Positions 22,721-34,924 of a stretch of 64,000 nt of DNA are shown piece after piece (positions within the stretch are counted from its first letter, which is position 1; each line of letters begins with the position of its first letter). Below the pieces are notes generated by a model. It was not told where the DNA came from, did no database searches, and worked only from the letters and a program-made list of their open reading frames with translations. Source of the DNA: Tricholomella constricta (taxonomy: Eukaryota > Basidiomycota > Agaricomycetes > Agaricales > Lyophyllaceae); the NCBI GenBank assembly GCA_013368375.1, contig JAACJP010000002.1, forward strand, positions 186,001-250,000, in the 5' to 3' direction. The translations under genes were made by a program, and so were the position numbers.

Positions 22721-23578
22721 GCGCGTGGGTGGTGGGTTGTTGTACAATACTGGGGACATTTCATTCGCTATTTATACCTTATTCTTACGGGATATATACT
22801 CATTTGGTAGTGTACACTATTGCTCAATGCTCGTGTTATAACGCAGTCATTACGGGGGTCATCCTCCCGCGAATGTCACATTACGATGATTTTCTGCCTA
22901 TACATCTGTGTGTTTTCCTCTCTCGAAAGTTGAAGGTTACACCGTGAGTTCAGGTAATGTCTATGTCATTTCATTGGCGAGAGGAATATTTGCTGGATCA
23001 CGCCTTCTCGCAGACGCGTTCGCCGCTCGGCGACGTGACTTGCAAATGGAGTTTCGGGCACAGCGCGCTGGACTAAAACCTGCTACATCAAACGACCTTG
23101 GACTTCGCATCCAGAACTGACTGTCGCGCAGTGAAATGAATGAGCACCATTTTAGCTGAGGGAAATTGAAACCCGTGTCCTTTTGACGTCGGTCATCTAC
23201 ATAATATATGGGCTGGATAATGCACTACGCTGCCTATGCACCACTTCGCAGTGGTCAACAGCAACACCTTGTCATCGCGGCTGCTCCATGGTTTCGAATT
23301 GAAGCACTTGAGGTCTTCGCCAATTTGCTTCGGAATCACTTTGAAAAACAAATGACATTGTGTTCGATATATGGAAGAAATTTATAGTATACATGTCAGT
23401 GAATGTGAGTGGTATTGAGGATGATGCAGTGGTATGATCGATCGGTAAGGCTACAGATTGGAAAATATGCAAAGAGATCAGATATGGAAAGAATGTGAGC
23501 GGGCTCAGGCATGCTGCTGCCAAACAAGGGAATATGAAGAGAGCGCGACGAATGTCAAATGACGGATGGATGAAGCTC
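22721..23578. other. Intergenic, convergent 3' ends
   Basis: This stretch of 858 bp lies between the first DUF6534 gene and the DUF6593 gene, which end towards each other. A frame near 22908-23120 shows no recognisable features. Confidence 0.4.
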
Positions 23579-24609
23579 TTATACAGTATATCTTCGTATT
23601 CTCCGTAGGACAAGATCGCGGGCTTCCTTGAGTTGCCACATTTTAGGCTTCTCGAAGGTGTAGGGTGTAAGGACGAAGCGTCCCCTACGAAGAATTTCCA
23701 TCATTAGGAAGGATACTAATAAATAGATAGGTGAGCTTGACAGGAATGGGGCAAGGGACATAGGTACCCACCAATTATCTCGACGTCATGGGCGAGGGGA
23801 TGTTGGCAGAACTCGAGGTAATTGTTGCCGACTCCAGGAAGGTGTGTGGGGATAAAAGAAGACTTTGGAGTCTCGGTGTGCGTTGGCGGCGACAACGAGG
23901 ATGATGTATTGAAGGAAGAGGATGATTGGCCGTATGAGGCGGAAGATGATAGAGATGCCGATGAAGGAGAAAACGGGAGGAAAGGCGGTGAAAGAGAGAT
24001 AGGAGAGCTGGATAATGATGACGACGGAGTTGGGTCCTTGGGCTTTGACTTGAAGGATGCTGGAACGCGGATAACATTCTGGTAAAATGTGCCTTTCGTC
24101 GTTTCCGAGTCGTAATCGAATAGCTGGTTGGAAATGTCAGGGTAAGAAAAAAGAGTTGAAGTGGCAGGTGGCTTACAGTTAACGAATCGGGGGTTGCTGT
24201 CCAGATATATTCTGTGTCGAATCGCGTTGGGATAGCCAGGATTTTGGGCCTAGCGGAGGTAAGCCAAGAAGAAAATACGACGAACAGATAGGACCTACAT
24301 GAAGCGAACGGTCGTTGAGCCAAAAAGATCTGTGAGCCCGCCGACTTTCTCGTCTAGGATGTTGATGTCTGGCTGGCGACCATCCCACGATATGGAGACC
24401 AATCTGTTGCCTGAAGAGTCTCTGACACAGGTGTGTCTGCGCTCCCTAGGCGGCGCGTCTTCTTCTGAGGAAAGTGCCTCATTGGCATCCGCTTTATCTT
24501 CGGAAGCGGGTGGTACCATTATGGTGATGATGTCGTAGGCACGCTCTCCTGAAGAGACATCGATGAGACTGGTATTAAGCATATCGGCGGTGGTGAATTT
24601 GAGAAGCAT
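23579..24609 (-). CDS. DUF6593 family protein
   Basis: The start is ATG 24609 (MLLKFTTADMLNTSLI) and the stop TAA 23581-23579, in four exons with three short introns. The first exon carries the DUF6593-like core RRHTCVRDSSGNRLVSISWD and KVGGLTDLFGSTTVRFM. Then come PKILAIPTRFDTEYIW and LFDYDSETTKGTFYQN, a Ser/Pro-rich linker, and the conserved end VSFLMMEILRRGRF and EARDLVLRRIRRYTV. The final acceptor was chosen at TTATTAG because it restores this ending; using the later TAG gives an unrelated frame. The family is restricted to basidiomycetes and has no known function. Confidence 0.7.
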
Positions 24610-25356
24610 CTTGCGCGGGAAGTATCACAAGTTGGGAGAGTTCTCGAGGGACTTTATAATTTCTCGGACTTGGCTCAATATGGCGAGAGGTTTGTGTTTT
24701 CCCAGTTTAGCATGTCGTTTGTCAATGTGGCAAGTTGAGAAACAGGAGCAGACTTCAAGGTAGTACTGTGGGCGTTGGACGTTAAACGTTGAGGCAGGAG
24801 GCGATGTGCGTAACTATGTGCGCAAAGGCAACAGAGATCTTGACCTTATATTTGCCATGGTAAGTATGAGGACAATGGACGGCTTTGCGCAGCCCCGGGC
24901 CGCGACAATGGGATGAAAAAATTATAGATGACTAAGCATTAGCCACACAACAAGTTTGGCATTGTTTGTCCAAAGAGAAATCGAACCAACGTCGGCTCAT
25001 CGTCGTTGGACACAGCGAGCAGACACAGTTCTTTCTGTGAGCTCACCGCTCACAACAACGGCCAGCAACTACTCATCGACAACGCAGACCACCCTGGCTT
25101 ATATACAGGCTCAACTTAATTGCTGATGGCCTACGTACGCCGCTCACCACAACATCGAGAGCCTACATCGCCCACAGCTCGAAAATACCCCTTACGTCGT
25201 TTACCAACCTCGCGAAGACGTCGGCACGGCTCAGAAGACCTCACGAATACACCTGATATCCGCCAAGTCCTCGTAACACTCCACCCTAATCTTCGCCGAC
25301 TCCCCTCTCGCCTTCTCCTTGCCCAGTCCACCCACCTAGAGAAGCAAGACTCTCAC
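24610..25356. promoter_or_regulatory. Divergent promoter between DUF6593 and SAP-kinase genes
   Basis: This 0.75-kb region holds no independent gene. An in-frame ATG at 25126 could extend the kinase N-terminus by 77 residues. The extension is Arg-rich and lacks conserved features, so ATG 25357 is preferred. Confidence 0.4.
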
Positions 25357-28300
25357 ATGGCCCGTCATGCTGTCAAGCCAGGTACCAAGAGAAAACGCGT
25401 CGCGAGCGTGAATACGAGCAATGAGAACATCTCACATTCGACGCGCACTCAGACCAGATCAAAGCGTCTGAGGTCGGATTCTTTCCCCTCGACGCGACGG
25501 GTCGACTACGCCACCAACAGCGAAGAGGAGGAGCAAGAAGAGGATACAGAACACGACATGGATGACGAGGAAGGGACGCCAAGCGAAATGGACGTGGATG
25601 CCTCCACGGCTCGGGGGTCGGCCTCTGAAGGTTCTGACGCCGAAGCCGACGAGCAGGTCGATAGTGAAGAAGATGAAGAAGAGGAGGAGGAGCTGCTTTC
25701 CGATCAAGCAGACGGGGACGATTCCAGTTAGTCCATTTTTCTCCTCTCTTGGCTTACCTAATTGACTTTACAACGCCACATCATGAATAGCGGACGACCA
25801 CCTCTTGAACACCGCCCGACCCAAGCAGCTTTCTCGGCTTCGTAAACATGATCTTATACGTCTGCACGGCCTTGCAGGGCTCTCTGACGACGCCGAAGCA
25901 CTGACGAAATCCGACATTATCGATGCCATTATTGCTGCAAGAGATGACTTTGCTTCCCTACCACCTTCGTCGCCTCCAGGACGAGGGGATGGACATTCAT
26001 CGGAAGGATACTCATCCGACGATGGAAATGTCGCCGGGGACGAGGAGACGGATACAGGTGGCAATCTCAACGGTGCTAGTGGGAGCCGCCTCTCTAACGG
26101 ACACGTGGGACTTCGTCGTCGCGCAACCCTAGGTGAGGTGAAGGCTTTGAATCGGCAGTTCAACGGCCGAAGTGCCTCAATGGGACACCTTCTACCACAT
26201 CAACCAGCTGGTCAACGGAAGAGTTCTGGCAGGTCAGTCGCTGTTATGGAGGGAGTTGGCTCGTCATCAAGGTGGGTATTTTTATTCTAAAAGTAAAAAC
26301 GCTTCCGCTTATCGTATTAAAGGCGAAAATCCTCCAATCGATCATCCCCTGCTTCGTCCACGGCTCCTTCAGTATCACCGCTTGTCACTCGCCTTCGCTC
26401 CAGGAAGCTGTCCGGTTCTTCTGCTGTTTCTATTTCAACTCCCATCGTCAAGGCCATGCGAAACAAAGGCAAAGGAAAACAGGTGGAATTTAGCGATGAA
26501 GCGGTGGCTGTCAAGACTCCGTCAAAGCGCGCCCGAGACAAGGAGAAGGAGCGGGAAAAGGAAAGGGAGAGAGCTATGCTCAGGGCTGAGGAGAGTGATC
26601 TGACTGAACTGGAGGAGCTGGAAGCCAGTCTGGCAAAACCCAGTCCTCGAAGGCTTCGGAGTAAAGACCGTGAGGCCGAGGCCGACAAAGTTGGGGAGCA
26701 CTCCGGAAAGCCGCTCAGGAAGACGCCGATGCGGTCGGCCAAGGGAAAAATCACCAGCTTGAAGGAAGATGACGAAGACGAGGATTTGGACGGATCTGAC
26801 GATGGCGAGGAGGAGGATGAGCTGCAGGAAGATGATGCGGAGGGCGAAATCGACGAGGATGCTGCGGAGGAAGAGGAGGTCGATGAACTCGTTTCTTCTG
26901 CTTCGGCTACACCAGTTCCAATGCCCCCGCTCGTTTTCAGGGGCCGCCGAACGCCTCTGCGAACGCGGCTAAGACCACGACAACGACCAACACCTCCACC
27001 CAGCGATGGCGACGATGAGGGCGAGGACATCGAGGAAGAGGACGTAGAAGAAGACATAGAGGAGGAAGGAGAAGAAGGTGAGGAGGAGGAAGTTATGGAA
27101 GAGGATGCAGAAGGCGAGGATGATGAGGGCACAATAGCCGTGGAACCACGTAAGCTGAGGAACGGCAAAATTGTTGGAGAGGAGGATGTGGACATGGATG
27201 AGGATATCGGTGAAGATGAGGAAGGCGATGAGGCGGAGGAAGATGGCGAAGAGGAGGGAGATGAAGTGGAAGGCGAAGAGACGATAGAGGATATTGACGT
27301 CGAAGGCGAAGTAGAGGAAGACGAAGCTATGGAGGCTGAAGATGATGGTTTGTTCTTCTATCCACATGCTGAATTTGACTAATGTTCCTCACCTATAGTC
27401 GATCTGACTATTGCCACTGCCAAAACCCTTGTCCGTCTCCGCCGTGATGACCTCGTGCGCTTGTGCGAGTCTCGCGACCTCGAACCGGTCGGTACGAAAC
27501 CCCAGCTAGCGGAAGCCCTTCTGCAATGGCGCGACCGCCAAGCCGATTTCTCATCGCCTTCGTCCTGTGGCACCGTCCGCCCATCCTCTAATTCCAGACC
27601 CCGCCGCCGAAACGGCAACAAGAGCTCGGAGGGATCTGTCCCTGTTCTTCTGCGATCGGAGCACATTCACATGGACGAACCGGTGACGCCTGTCCCAACT
27701 CAACAACTCAGAGAAAAGGACAGGCTTGAGAAAGAGCCTGATCAGGAGCTGGAACTTGATCTCGAAAGCCTGGGATTGGAGGATCGTGAAATTCCGCCTG
27801 AGAAGATCCAGAAGCTGGAGAAGATCGGCAGCGGAGGCTTCAAAGACGTTTTCATTGGCAAGTTCAAAGGGAGGAAAATAGCCATCTCGGAGTTCAGGGG
27901 ACAACTAAGTGCCAGTGCGTGCTTCTTTCGAGGCTCTGCGGCCAGGTTCTGATGATTTGACTTGTACCTAGTGGACATCAAGGAACTCAAACTTCTGGGA
28001 GGGTTCGATCATCCCAACATCGTTCGATTCGTATGTCGACCTAACTAACAAATTCACACATACTAATTTATCAATAACATATAGCTTGGTGTCAGTATAC
28101 CAGAAAACACGCGAGAGACACCTGTAATGATTGTCAGTGAGCTGTGCTCCAACGGCGATCTGTTCGATTATGTCCGTAATGTCAACCCTCCGACATTACA
28201 CAAAGTTGTAAGTCATCGTTTCATCAGTCCTATGTCTGTTTGATCGACAGCTCACACCAACCTGTCTTCACGGAACAGCTGGTGATGATGCTGGACATAG

Positions 28301-28900
28301 CACGCGGTCTTGAGTATCTACATTTGCGAAAACCCTCCGTCATTCATCGCGACTGCAAGTCATCAAACATCCTCATTACTGCCAAAGGCACCGCCAAGAT
28401 TGCGGACTTTGGATTGGCCAAGGTGAAGCAATCCACCCGATCAATGGTTCGCAGCTTGGTTGGCACCGTCAACTGGCAGGCGCCTGAGTTGTGGCATGCA
28501 CATCCGAAGTATAATCACAAGGTCGACGTGTTCTCCTGCGCGATGGTATACTGGGAGATGCTCCAGTGGCATCTACCCAATAAGAAATTCCCTTGGGAGG
28601 TGGGCGTCATTTTGCTTCATCTGAACTTTAAGGTGCTCATCTGATATGACAGGGCATGAACGAGCATGCCATTTACGAGATTGTGGGAACAAAACGACAG
28701 CGGTACGTTTGAACCATGTTTTCAAGAGGCCTCATCGAACTTATGTTCCTATTGACAGGCCATCAGTATCTGGCCTGCGAAAACAGTGGTGCCCGGAAAT
28801 TGTCGACCTCATAGAACGCATGTGGGCTCAAGACCACCAAGATCGTCCCACAATGTCCGAGGTCGTAGAAGCCCTTGAAGACCTGGTCGCACATCGATGA
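25357..28900 (+). CDS. Acidic SAP-domain protein kinase with WNK-like lysine placement
   Basis: A large nuclear-type protein of roughly 1,050 residues, start ATG 25357 and stop TGA 28898-28900. In order: a basic head (TKRKRV); an acidic stretch; a first SAP-like motif (LSRLRKHDLIRLHGLAG); a Ser-rich part; a very long Asp/Glu run (26.75-27.35 kb); a canonical SAP motif (LVRLRRDDLVRLCESRDL); and a C-terminal kinase domain of the TKL-like type. The kinase has GSGGFKDV as glycine loop, HRDCKSSN as catalytic loop, DFGLA and WQAPELW. The beta-3 segment reads RKIAISEF, so the ATP-binding Lys of VAIK is Ser. The third loop Gly is Lys, which is the position used by WNK kinases. SAP domains bind A/T-rich DNA, so a chromatin-associated kinase is likely. 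The substrate is unknown. Neighbours give no clue. Confidence 0.75.
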
Positions 28901-29247
28901 CGCCCGAGATGGGCTACACTGAGCTTCATTCATTCGTCCGAAATCTACATCATACCAGGAACAAGCCGGCCGTGTATACCGATCTTGGTGGCCTACGTGC
29001 GACTCTTCTCCATCGACGCCTGAATCCTGCTGCTCATCTGCCCGCGTTTCATTTATCATTTCTCAGTTCTGGTTGATGTTTTGATCCCTCTCACTCTCAT
29101 AGTATCTCTCATGTCAATGTTCCATATCCCCCCATCCATTGTATCCTAGTACTTATCAATACAACAAGACAACAGTGCATTCGAAGATTTTGTGCCTGTG
29201 AACCCACGTCCCAGAATGTTACCAGTCCAATACACCTACCATCAAGA
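28901..29247. other. Intergenic, convergent 3' ends
   Basis: This is 347 bp between the stops of the SAP kinase and the DUF3835-like gene. It presumably holds both 3' UTRs. Nothing else is seen. Confidence 0.4.
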
Positions 29248-31469
29248 TCACGATCTCTCCGCCATAAATCGGGACAGTTTCCTTGTCGGTGGGACAGGAG
29301 CAGGGCTAGGGTTTCCTGACAAGAATTGGGGCGACTCTCGCACCGCGGATGATAATACAGTAGGCGGGCGTAAGGGGCGAGAACTTGTTTGGAGGGCGGG
29401 AACTGCGGGTTTCCCAAATGACGGCGATTCAATGACCATGGAGGAGGCGGAGACAGTCCCCGCCAATGCGGCAGTTCGCGCAGCAGTCGGGCCAGGGAAG
29501 GACGGGGACTCCACGATCATCGATGGGAATGCGGAAGGAGACGCGGCCGGATTTGCGGTTGTTGCTGAGCGTCGTTCTAAAACAGCGGGTGTTATTGGAG
29601 CGGGAAGCATTTGTGATGGTTTCTCCGTGACGGTGGTAGCCATCGCAGATGTGGGTTTTGGTAATGATCTCTCCACAACGGTCGGCGTCATGGTGGAAGG
29701 TGTCTTTGGTGATGACCGCTCGACCACTGAGCTCGGATTGTCTGTTTTCGAAGGGCGGAAGGAGTCAGACGGGCGTCCAGCTGTAGCTCGAGACAGTTTG
29801 AATCTTGATGTTTTTGGCCTGTCGATCGGAGGAAGGCGATCAGAAGACATCTTGCCAACCGTCGACGACGACGATGCGGCCGCGGGCTGAACATTGCCAG
29901 CGGAAATGGGGACGTGGATAAAGTTCCCATCTGGCCCAAGATTATAAACCTCTCCTTTCTGCAGTAAATTCAGCAGCTCTTGCAAGCCTTCGTTTTCTTC
30001 CTCACTGGCACTGTCAACATCTCCACCCACCAATCGCTCGTCCGCATCCAGTTTGCCCGTTCGAATGGCCTTCTGCAATGTCCGAGCAGTGGATGCTGGG
30101 ACGACAGATGCGCCTAGAGACGTAGAGGGAGAGGTGGCATCGCTATAAGAAGAAGCAAGACGCGTAGCTTTGAATCGAGATATAGATGGCTTTTCAGATT
30201 CAGAAGAAGGCATATCGAGGGGAATATCCTAAGATCATATAACTGTTTGAGAGAACATTTCTTTCGACGAAGTAATCGAGACCGACCACTTTTACATCTC
30301 CGTCTCCGTCATGCGAATGAGAAGACATTGCCGAAAGAGCGGCTGCCCCAATTTTATTCCGTTGTTCGTAATACTGTAGAGCAATCTCTCGCTGGTGTTG
30401 AGCGAAGTCCACGTCAAACTCTTCTTCCTCCAAAGCAGGTCCCAGATCCGAATTGGAGTATTGCTCAGCGCCGTCGTCGGATTGTTCGCCATGGGAGCCT
30501 GATTCCGACTCGTCGTCTGAATCAGGCCCAGCGATAGTCGTAGTTCTAGGTGGGGCGCTCGGCACTCTTTCGACGACAGTCATTTTCATCGGAAGGGTGT
30601 CGGACAAGGATAGTAGAGAAGGCCTTCCCCTAGAACGAAGTCTTGCCGGTGTAACATCCCCCCAATCCAGAGAATTATGTCGGGCGTTTGACGAGAACTC
30701 CGAGCCTCCCTCCGAGTCAGGGTCCTGCGGGTCATCTGCAAACGCAACAGACTTCTTGAGGGGTTTGTCATTCTGTGAACTGCGTTTGACATCATCGAGG
30801 ACGACAACATCAACCTGCGACTCTTCGTCCTGCGCTTTCTCTTTTGCCAAATTGCGTAGCAATGCTTTGCCCATCTTCTTCTGTATTTCCTTGGCCGCGT
30901 TTAGCTTCGCTTTTTCATTTGCGGCAGCCTCTTTCCGTTTACGCAAGATCTCCTGCCTTCCCTCGAAATCCACTTGCTCCTCGCGCTTCTGCTCTAGCCT
31001 TTCTTCCTCTTCCAATTGATCCAATATACGATCACGTTGCTGGCGCAGGCGTCCCCTTACTGGAGGCGAAAGGGTGGTCAGGGGCAATGGGCCATCATCA
31101 ATGAGAAACGCGTCTTCGCTTCCTGACATGGTTGCGTTCGTCACCGGTTCTGTGATGTCAATGATCGGCAGACCCTCTTCATTCAAGAACTGGTGGAAGG
31201 CTAAGTCAGCTGCTTATCTGTTTCTGGGAGATGGACATACCTCACCCCGTTCGTTGTGAGCTTGCTCAAAGCCCTGAATGACGTCCTCTCCCATCATCTC
31301 GCTCAGTTTCTTCGTCAACCTTTCGACTACGGCTGGAGTGAGCTTGGACAAGGTTCCATCGTTTTGTGATTCTATTGGGATGCGAATTGTAGTTGAGGTT
31401 CAGATAAATGAAAGAGAGAGTCAAAGTACCTTGTTCGTTATCTCCGTTACCCTGATTTGCATTCGACAT
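29248..31469 (-). CDS. Coiled-coil protein with DUF3835/URI1-like features
   Basis: The start is ATG 31469 (MSNANQGNGDN) and the stop TGA 29250-29248, in four exons. The N-terminal part (TLSKLTPAVVERLTKKLSEM) is helical. A long charged coiled coil follows (QQRDRILDQLEEEERLEQKR, then KEIQKKMGKALLRNLAKEK), then KKSVAFADD, EEFDVDFAQHQREIALQYYE, and a Ser/Pro-rich C-terminal half. Repeated short motifs of the form SRFK or SRFM occur (ISRFKATR, SRFKLSR, LSRFMAER). The KSVxFADD and SRFK-type pieces recall the C-terminal DUF3835 region of Bud27/URI1 proteins, but the prefoldin domain of those proteins is not seen here. A general conserved fungal coiled-coil protein is the safe description. Confidence 0.6.
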
Positions 31470-31833
31470 CTTTAATTGGCGCCTGATGGTGCGCGAAATC
31501 TGCGTCTTCGGTGTGAGTTTGACGTTGTTTGATGTCCGAGGTCATGCAAATACCTGGCACAGCCACGATAAACAACTGATCTGTGACCCTGGAAGGTTCA
31601 TTGCGCCGTTTGTACTTCACGGACACCGACTTTGATACGCACTGACCCATCACAGCACCTGTGGAGTTTATTGCCGCAGCACACGGGTAATGACTGTACT
31701 CGTTACATCATGAGAGAATAGACAATGATGCTGATAAATAAAGAGGTGAACATGCTCGGTGTGAAGGTATTAAAATGTGGCATGATCGGAAAGTCCTAAA
31801 GTCCCTAGAATGATGAAGTCAAACCATGAATCC
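31470..31833. other. Intergenic
   Basis: This is 364 bp between the DUF3835-like start and the end of the second DUF6534 gene, both on the minus strand. No gene is seen. Confidence 0.4.
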
Positions 31834-33587
31834 TCAGGCCTCAAATTGGACGTTCTTGAAGTATGAAAACTAGTCAATTATAAATGAGTATCTGTGCATC
31901 AAACTAATTACACACGTACGTTATTCTCGGTGTCGGCTCCTATCGTCGCGCTCTGCTGCGTGATCATAACATGCTCTACATTATCCTGCGTATCTTCGTT
32001 TTCACTGAATTTGAGACCAGCGGATAGCGGAATATGTTCTTGTCGAGCACTAGAACCCTGCATGGCCATGCGTGCCGAATAGGCCGTGGTGGATGATGCA
32101 AGGTGCGAGGTCTTCATCTTGTTGGCCAAGAACGCGCGATTGTTAAATGTGACAAGGAGGGTGTTGGCATAGCTGACGAAACATTAGGAGAACGCCTGAG
32201 AGGTTCGGATCTGAACTCACAGCTTTCCGAGAATGAGTGTTCTGTGCCATATAACATCAGGATCAGGTTTGGACTTTACAAGGAGAGGTCGCACTCACGG
32301 GCACGTGAAGTAGGTCGTGCCCTGGACATATCGATCATTAAGAGTTGATCTTTGAGGTGTAACACAAAATGTCTTACGGGTGCACCAAGAAAGAGGGCTA
32401 AAGATATGATTGCAACTGCCGCTGAACATCGGATATCCTGTGAATTTCAAGGAATCTTTGAAGGGGAGAAAGCTTGCCTGAGGTAGCGTTTGTCTCCACA
32501 GTGAGACGGACAATTTGAGTCACTACATTATTCGTCTGTTTGTGCTTGCCTGGGCTAGCGCGCAGTAACTGGATATTTGTCAATCTTTTTTAATGAAGTG
32601 TCCAGAATTCGAAACGGATGCTCACTGAGAATGACATAGTTGCCGCAATCATAATGTCTGCGACGACGTCTCCAATGAGCCAAAGCTACGGGAATGTTTT
32701 CAAGACGGCGAATGGCAAGAAGTAGTAATTGCTACTCACATATACAAGTACCGTCTGGTCATGACGTTTTGTAATATCTTTCACGACATGGGCCTGGGAT
32801 ATCGGTGGTTAGATTCCACAGATGCGGTATTTTCAGAGACCGAAACAACCTTTACGCCACCAACGAATCCCGCCACCGCTTGAATTACCGAAACCTGACA
32901 CTTGCGTTGGCATCAAGTATTTCGAGCAGTGAAAAATTCGACGTACGGCTGCAATCAAAAGACACCACCACCAAGAAGAGCGGTTGATGACCCAGATTCT
33001 GTAGCAGAAGAAGGCCTGTACGACAAGCGCCATGACCGAGCCCATTATCGGTGTGTAGATTGTCGAAAGGCGCGGGTTTGCGATCCCGGCCAAGTTCCCG
33101 AAACCCGCTGCATACCATTCGAATATGTCTACGCCGTTAAGGCAGGTCTGAGTGGTTTCAAACACAAACGTAAAATAGACTTTATAAATTTAAGTCAGGG
33201 TTAACGTGGAAAATGAGAAGATAATTACCCAGCCATTTGATCAGCCTGTTGTCCCGAGGGAAGGAGAGATGGTACAAGTCTGATAGGCGTGGTCAATCAT
33301 CAGATATTAGACTGGTGCTCCCAGATATCAGGAGAGGTGCTTACAAACTTGCACGGCGAGTATTCCCCAGAGTGCGTAATTCATCAGAGCACCGATAAGC
33401 TACGGGTTGGTATTGAAAAAAAGAGTCGAAGTGAAGAGACGCTTAACGCACCTGCGGCCCTATGCTGAGCCGACACAGGTGCGTCAGATGAGATGAACAG
33501 ACAAGAGCGTAAATCGACATACAGCCGACCGATATCCAAGCCAGGTGGAATTCCGGACGGGCCTGGGGGAGGAGCGTGTTCAGACAT
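31834..33587 (-). CDS. DUF6534 multi-pass membrane protein 2
   Basis: The start is ATG 33587 with a Pro/Gly-rich head (MSEHAPPPGPSGIPPG). The most likely stop is TGA 31836-31834 after a small last exon (FSYFKNVQFEA); reading through without the last intron would stop at 31908. Hallmarks are FETTQTCLNGVDIFEWYAAG, YTPIMGSVMALVVQAFFCYR, IWVINRSSWWWC and RLTVETNATS before the last helices. The tail contains LSAGLKF, also present in DUF6534 protein 1 (FSAGLKF). The two are clear paralogues in opposite orientation, 11 kb apart, with similar intron positions. Function is unknown; a membrane sensor or transporter-like fold is inferred from helices alone. Confidence 0.7.
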
Positions 33588-34924
33588 TAGATTATAGATC
33601 TTCCGAAGTCGAATGAGAGTATCAAGTGGCAGACGGGACCCAAGCGAGATAGAGAAGAAAATCGCCGGAGCGCTGACGAGGACGGATTCTTTCGACTGGT
33701 TTTATGTGCTTTCCGCCATGCTCGCCGTCACTGGACGGCCGTGGACTGATCATCATCAACGAAGCCATCACATGAGCCAGCTTTCCAAAAGCTGAAGCGT
33801 AGTGAGTCTTGAACAAATCGAGTGAACGAAGCATTGTGGAGTCTAATTTACCCAATTAGTATCCCAACACATGTGGCTTCGCAGATCATTGGATAGGGAG
33901 AGCACAGGGAAACACAGATTTCGGCCATAATGCAAGGTTTCGCCCAGTAAGTCCATGTAGATCCGCATACTCCCATGTCCATTCAGTTTAAAATAGAGCT
34001 GATATTCAGGAGATCAAGTTTTCTGACGGTGTGCCCAGCGGAGGTACCCAGTCAAAGTCGAATGACACTCTGATACAACAGATGCCACCGTAATTTTACC
34101 TCTGGTATCATTTGATCGAGACTTTTTGCGATGATAACTTTCGTGGCCTTCTCTGAACCCTAACGTGCTCGCTTTCTCCAATCCTGTAATTTATCCGTAT
34201 GGTGAAGTCGCAGATTAAGTCGTACGATACACACGTACCATGCACTGACGAGGATTTGTGTTGCCCTAGGGGAAGTTTTCACTTGACAGTAGGCGACGGT
34301 GGGCAAGTCCTTTGCATATCTTTGGTCCAGATGTCAGCCGCTGTAACGTGCAGAATGTTGATCCAGAAGTCAGTTGGGCGGATTGAGGCTTGATCATGAA
34401 CAATCATGAGCGGCATGATGGTTGACGATAAACATAGCCCTGATACATTGCTCCCACAGAAACGGGGATCTCTTTAGCTGGCGTTACAAGACCAGATCAA
34501 CAAGATCAGCTTCTTCTCCAGGATCATTGTTCACTGCCAGGACTCCGGCGTGCCTCGTTCCTGCGAACAGGCTGCAGTAACTCACCTATAGGCTGTCAAC
34601 ATAGAGCTGAAACACTTGATGCAATAAGAAAGACAGGATAGAAAGGATATAGGGTCCTGAAAGAAGAGTCGCTTGAAACACACCTAACAACTTATCAGTT
34701 AAATGGGAGGTGGATGGATCCGGCATTGATAGATTGTTGGTACTTACCCACTGATAATAAATCCACGTCACGGCGAATCACATCACGTTCATATTTGTCA
34801 CGCTCTTCACCACGACCACCATCCATTTCTCGTCGCGCTCAGGACTTAGCAGCTGTCGTATAGGATCTCGCACATACACGAAAATCTTTGAAGGAAATCA
34901 TTTCGGCGCGTTTTCCTGTCTTCC
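33588..34924. other. Intergenic, divergent promoter of DUF6534-2 and Ctf18
   Basis: 1.3 kb without a supported gene. Short open frames of up to 77 codons have no domain or splice support. Confidence 0.4.

Noticed and set aside
26317..27195. 292-codon Ser-rich minus-strand frame
   Set aside because: It is the antisense shadow of the Asp/Glu-rich run of the SAP kinase; GAG/GAC codons read backwards as Ser and Leu codons.
29192..29890. 232-codon plus-strand frame
   Set aside because: It lies opposite the Ser/Pro-rich end of the DUF3835-like gene and has no features of its own.
30453..31019. 188-codon plus-strand Ser-rich frame
   Set aside because: It is antisense to the coiled-coil region of the DUF3835-like gene.
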